A stretch of DNA of 7,590 bases from Verrucomicrobiales bacterium (GTDB lineage: Bacteria > Verrucomicrobiota > Verrucomicrobiia > Verrucomicrobiales > SLCJ01). Below are positions 6,047-7,590 of the stretch, one piece after another. The stretch covers positions 1-7,590 of the forward strand of contig SLCJ01000224.1 in assembly GCA_007125835.1 (NCBI GenBank), read 5' to 3'. Positions within the stretch are counted from its first letter, which is position 1, and every line of letters starts with the position of its first letter. The notes beneath the pieces were generated by a model. That model did not search any database and was not told where the DNA came from. It saw only the letters and a program-made list of their open reading frames with translations. A program made the position numbers and the translations under genes.

Positions 6047-7582
6047 TTAATCCGGAAACACAGGTATTACCAACACGGCTGATACATTGTTCCGATGTAT
6101 CGAGATTTCCTCCTGCTGGGGTTCCAGAGAAAAACTGAGCACATCAGAGCTGAAAACGCCAGAAAACTCGCCAAAACCGCGAGATCCCGTTTCCTCGGCC
6201 CCATCCGGGTGGCCGGCCGGCAGATTCGCTTCCGACGGGCTCTCAAGAATTTCCAGGAGAGAGCCGGAGCCATGCCGCCCATCATATACACGAACGGGCA
6301 GAAATCGCACACCATCCACGCGCGAATTGCGCAACAGCGAGACTCGATAGCCGATGGCACCTGTTTCCCGCATCCACTCGTGCATGCAGCGGAGCTCAAC
6401 GACTACCCCATCGTCGGTCTGAAAATCCAGCCCTGCGGCGGCGGCCGTCACGCGCACACGTTCCCGCGCACCGTCTTCGAAATACGCGCCCACCAGATGG
6501 GTGCGATACAAGGCCGCCTCTCCGGATGCAGCCGACCCTGCTGAATAGAAATGCGAGCCCGCCCAGGCAAAGCGGAATGAGGCTCCTGGTGCCCGACCTT
6601 CGCCAACGGGGCGCGACTCCAGCAACCATCGCCCCCCCAAGGGGGCCGACTCCGCGATTCGGATCATCTCGTCCGGCCCCTGCACGAATGCCAGGCCCAC
6701 CGGAACGCGCAAGCCGGCGACATACGCCCCCAACTCCGCATCCCGCTCCTCCGGCACCCAGTCTCCCTCGACGACCGTCAGCCCGCTCCCGGCTTCCAGT
6801 TCGCGGGCCCAGCCGACGCCCCCGGGCTGCTCGACGACAAACTTCACCCGTCCTTTGCGAACATCGACATCGAGAAGTTGGCCCGAGGCCTGGTTTCTCC
6901 CCGACTCATGCACATGCAGTCCGAAAGAAGTGCCCAGATTGGTCGCCCGGCCCAGCGGCGTGTCGATGCGAATCGATCCGTGTTTGAGTTCCGCCCAGAC
7001 CCGGCCCCTATACAAGGAAAACCCACCGGCACGCCGCACCCGAAAAGCCGCCGGTGCCTCAATGGTGATTGTATCGCCCAACCTGGTGTGAAATTCGATG
7101 ATCCCTCGGTCGAACTCGACCATTTCCCCCGCGCGGAGCCAAGCACCCACAGGCGGCCCCTCCCCATCCCCGAGCCCGTGCCGGGCCGCCACTTCCCACG
7201 AGCGCGGGGCATTCGCGCCCGAAGCAATCCAAACCACCGCCGCAAGAATCAGCACCGCAGCCGCAGCGGCAAAATACTTGATGAACCGGCCGGCCTTGGA
7301 GGACTCCTCCGTCGCAACCCCTCTGCGAGTTCGATGGCTGCTCAGGTTCCCGCCCTTGCCTTCGATCGGCTCCAAAACGTCCCGCACTCCACCCAGCTCA
7401 TCGCCCAGGGCGGCATGGAGCATGCGCATTTTCACGAAGTAGCGCAGCGCCTCGGGATCGCGCGGAAGCCGGGCATTGAGGCGGGCCACTTCGTCGAGCC
7501 CGGCCTCCTGGTCCAGCACTCGCTGCACCAGCTCGCGGAATTCCGCGTCGGGTGTCTCGGTTCTGTCAGAGTTCACGTTCAT
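6047..7582 (-). CDS. FecR-family membrane protein, probable anti-sigma regulator of an ECF sigma factor (511 aa)
   Basis: Probably holds an ECF sigma factor inactive at the membrane and passes on an envelope signal. Residues about 12-62 form a helical anti-sigma-like region (EFRELVQRVLDQEAGLDEVA, then RDPEALRYFVKMRMLHAALG). A single membrane helix spans about 103-121 (YFAAAAAVLILAAVVWIA), preceded by basic residues, so the N-terminus is cytoplasmic. Residues about 145-272 are the FecR domain: GAWLRAGEMVEFDRGIIEF, IRIDTPLGRATNLGTSFGLH, VDVRKGRVKF, ELEAGSGLTV. Residues about 290-511 are a beta-rich extracytoplasmic extension I do not recognise, which makes the protein longer than classical FecR (about 320 residues). 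The ATG overlaps a TGA in a different frame (ATGA at 7582-7579), consistent with translational coupling to an upstream gene, expected to be the sigma factor. No terminator is apparent after its stop, so read-through into the PEP-CTERM gene is possible. The FecR call is firm; the anti-sigma role is by family. Confidence 0.9.
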   Translation of the reverse strand: MNVNSDRTETPDAEFRELVQRVLDQEAGLDEVARLNARLPRDPEALRYFVKMRMLHAALGDELGGVRDVLEPIEGKGGNLSSHRTRRGVATEESSKAGRFIKYFAAAAAVLILAAVVWIASGANAPRSWEVAARHGLGDGEGPPVGAWLRAGEMVEFDRGIIEFHTRLGDTITIEAPAAFRVRRAGGFSLYRGRVWAELKHGSIRIDTPLGRATNLGTSFGLHVHESGRNQASGQLLDVDVRKGRVKFVVEQPGGVGWARELEAGSGLTVVEGDWVPEERDAELGAYVAGLRVPVGLAFVQGPDEMIRIAESAPLGGRWLLESRPVGEGRAPGASFRFAWAGSHFYSAGSAASGEAALYRTHLVGAYFEDGARERVRVTAAAAGLDFQTDDGVVVELRCMHEWMRETGAIGYRVSLLRNSRVDGVRFLPVRVYDGRHGSGSLLEILESPSEANLPAGHPDGAEETGSRGFGEFSGVFSSDVLSFSLEPQQEEISIHRNNVSAVLVIPVFPD

Positions 7583-7590
7583 TGCGATAG

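Noticed and set aside
6631..6646. GC-rich hairpin with a C7 run (GCCCCC/GGGGGC) as a terminator or phase-variable tract
   Set aside because: It sits inside the FecR coding frame, encodes an unremarkable Ala-Pro-Leu-Gly-Gly stretch, has no T-tract, and such runs are expected at this GC content.

Overview
The window looks like chromosomal DNA from a GC-rich member of the Verrucomicrobiota, most likely of the marine, polysaccharide-degrading kind (Opitutales/Puniceicoccales-like). Four things point this way. There is a FecR protein of the ECF-sigma-linked type. There is a small exported protein ending in an IPEPTT...GRRRS PEP-CTERM sorting tail. There is a very large modular sulfatase with a C-terminal beta-module of the '...VSFTVRASEDLVDW...RFYRV' kind common in this phylum. 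Finally, start codons lack clear Shine-Dalgarno sequences. The lineage is inferred from protein style, not from a marker gene.

All four recognisable genes lie on the minus strand, so the window reads right to left. (1) 7582-6047: a FecR-family membrane protein whose start overlaps a possible upstream stop in an ATGA, as expected if an ECF sigma factor gene precedes it. (2) 5855-5487: a 122-residue PEP-CTERM protein behind a 191-bp leader that carries a GTGTGA-N8-TCACAC inverted repeat. (3) Two back-to-back hairpin-plus-T5 terminators (5475-5448 and 5443-5409), with a possible promoter overlapping the second. (4) 5376-1945: a 1143-residue exported formylglycine-type sulfatase with about 520 residues of non-catalytic N-terminal modules. 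(5) An imperfect inverted repeat (1852-1918), then 1748 to beyond position 1: a discoidin (F5/8 type C) protein with a cellulase-N-like Ig module and the start of a probable alpha/alpha-barrel glycosidase domain, cut by the window edge. No tRNA, rRNA, CRISPR or insertion sequence was seen, and no gene-free stretch exceeds 300 bases.

Taken together this is a plausible surface-polysaccharide locus. A sigma/anti-sigma pair would sense an envelope or substrate signal. The PEP-CTERM protein would be sorted by an exosortase encoded elsewhere. The sulfatase would remove sulfate from a glycan, and the discoidin/glycosidase-like protein would bind and cleave the chain. The gene order and shared direction are seen directly. 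The shared function is inference. Co-transcription across the whole block is unlikely, because the two terminators separate the PEP-CTERM gene from the sulfatase.
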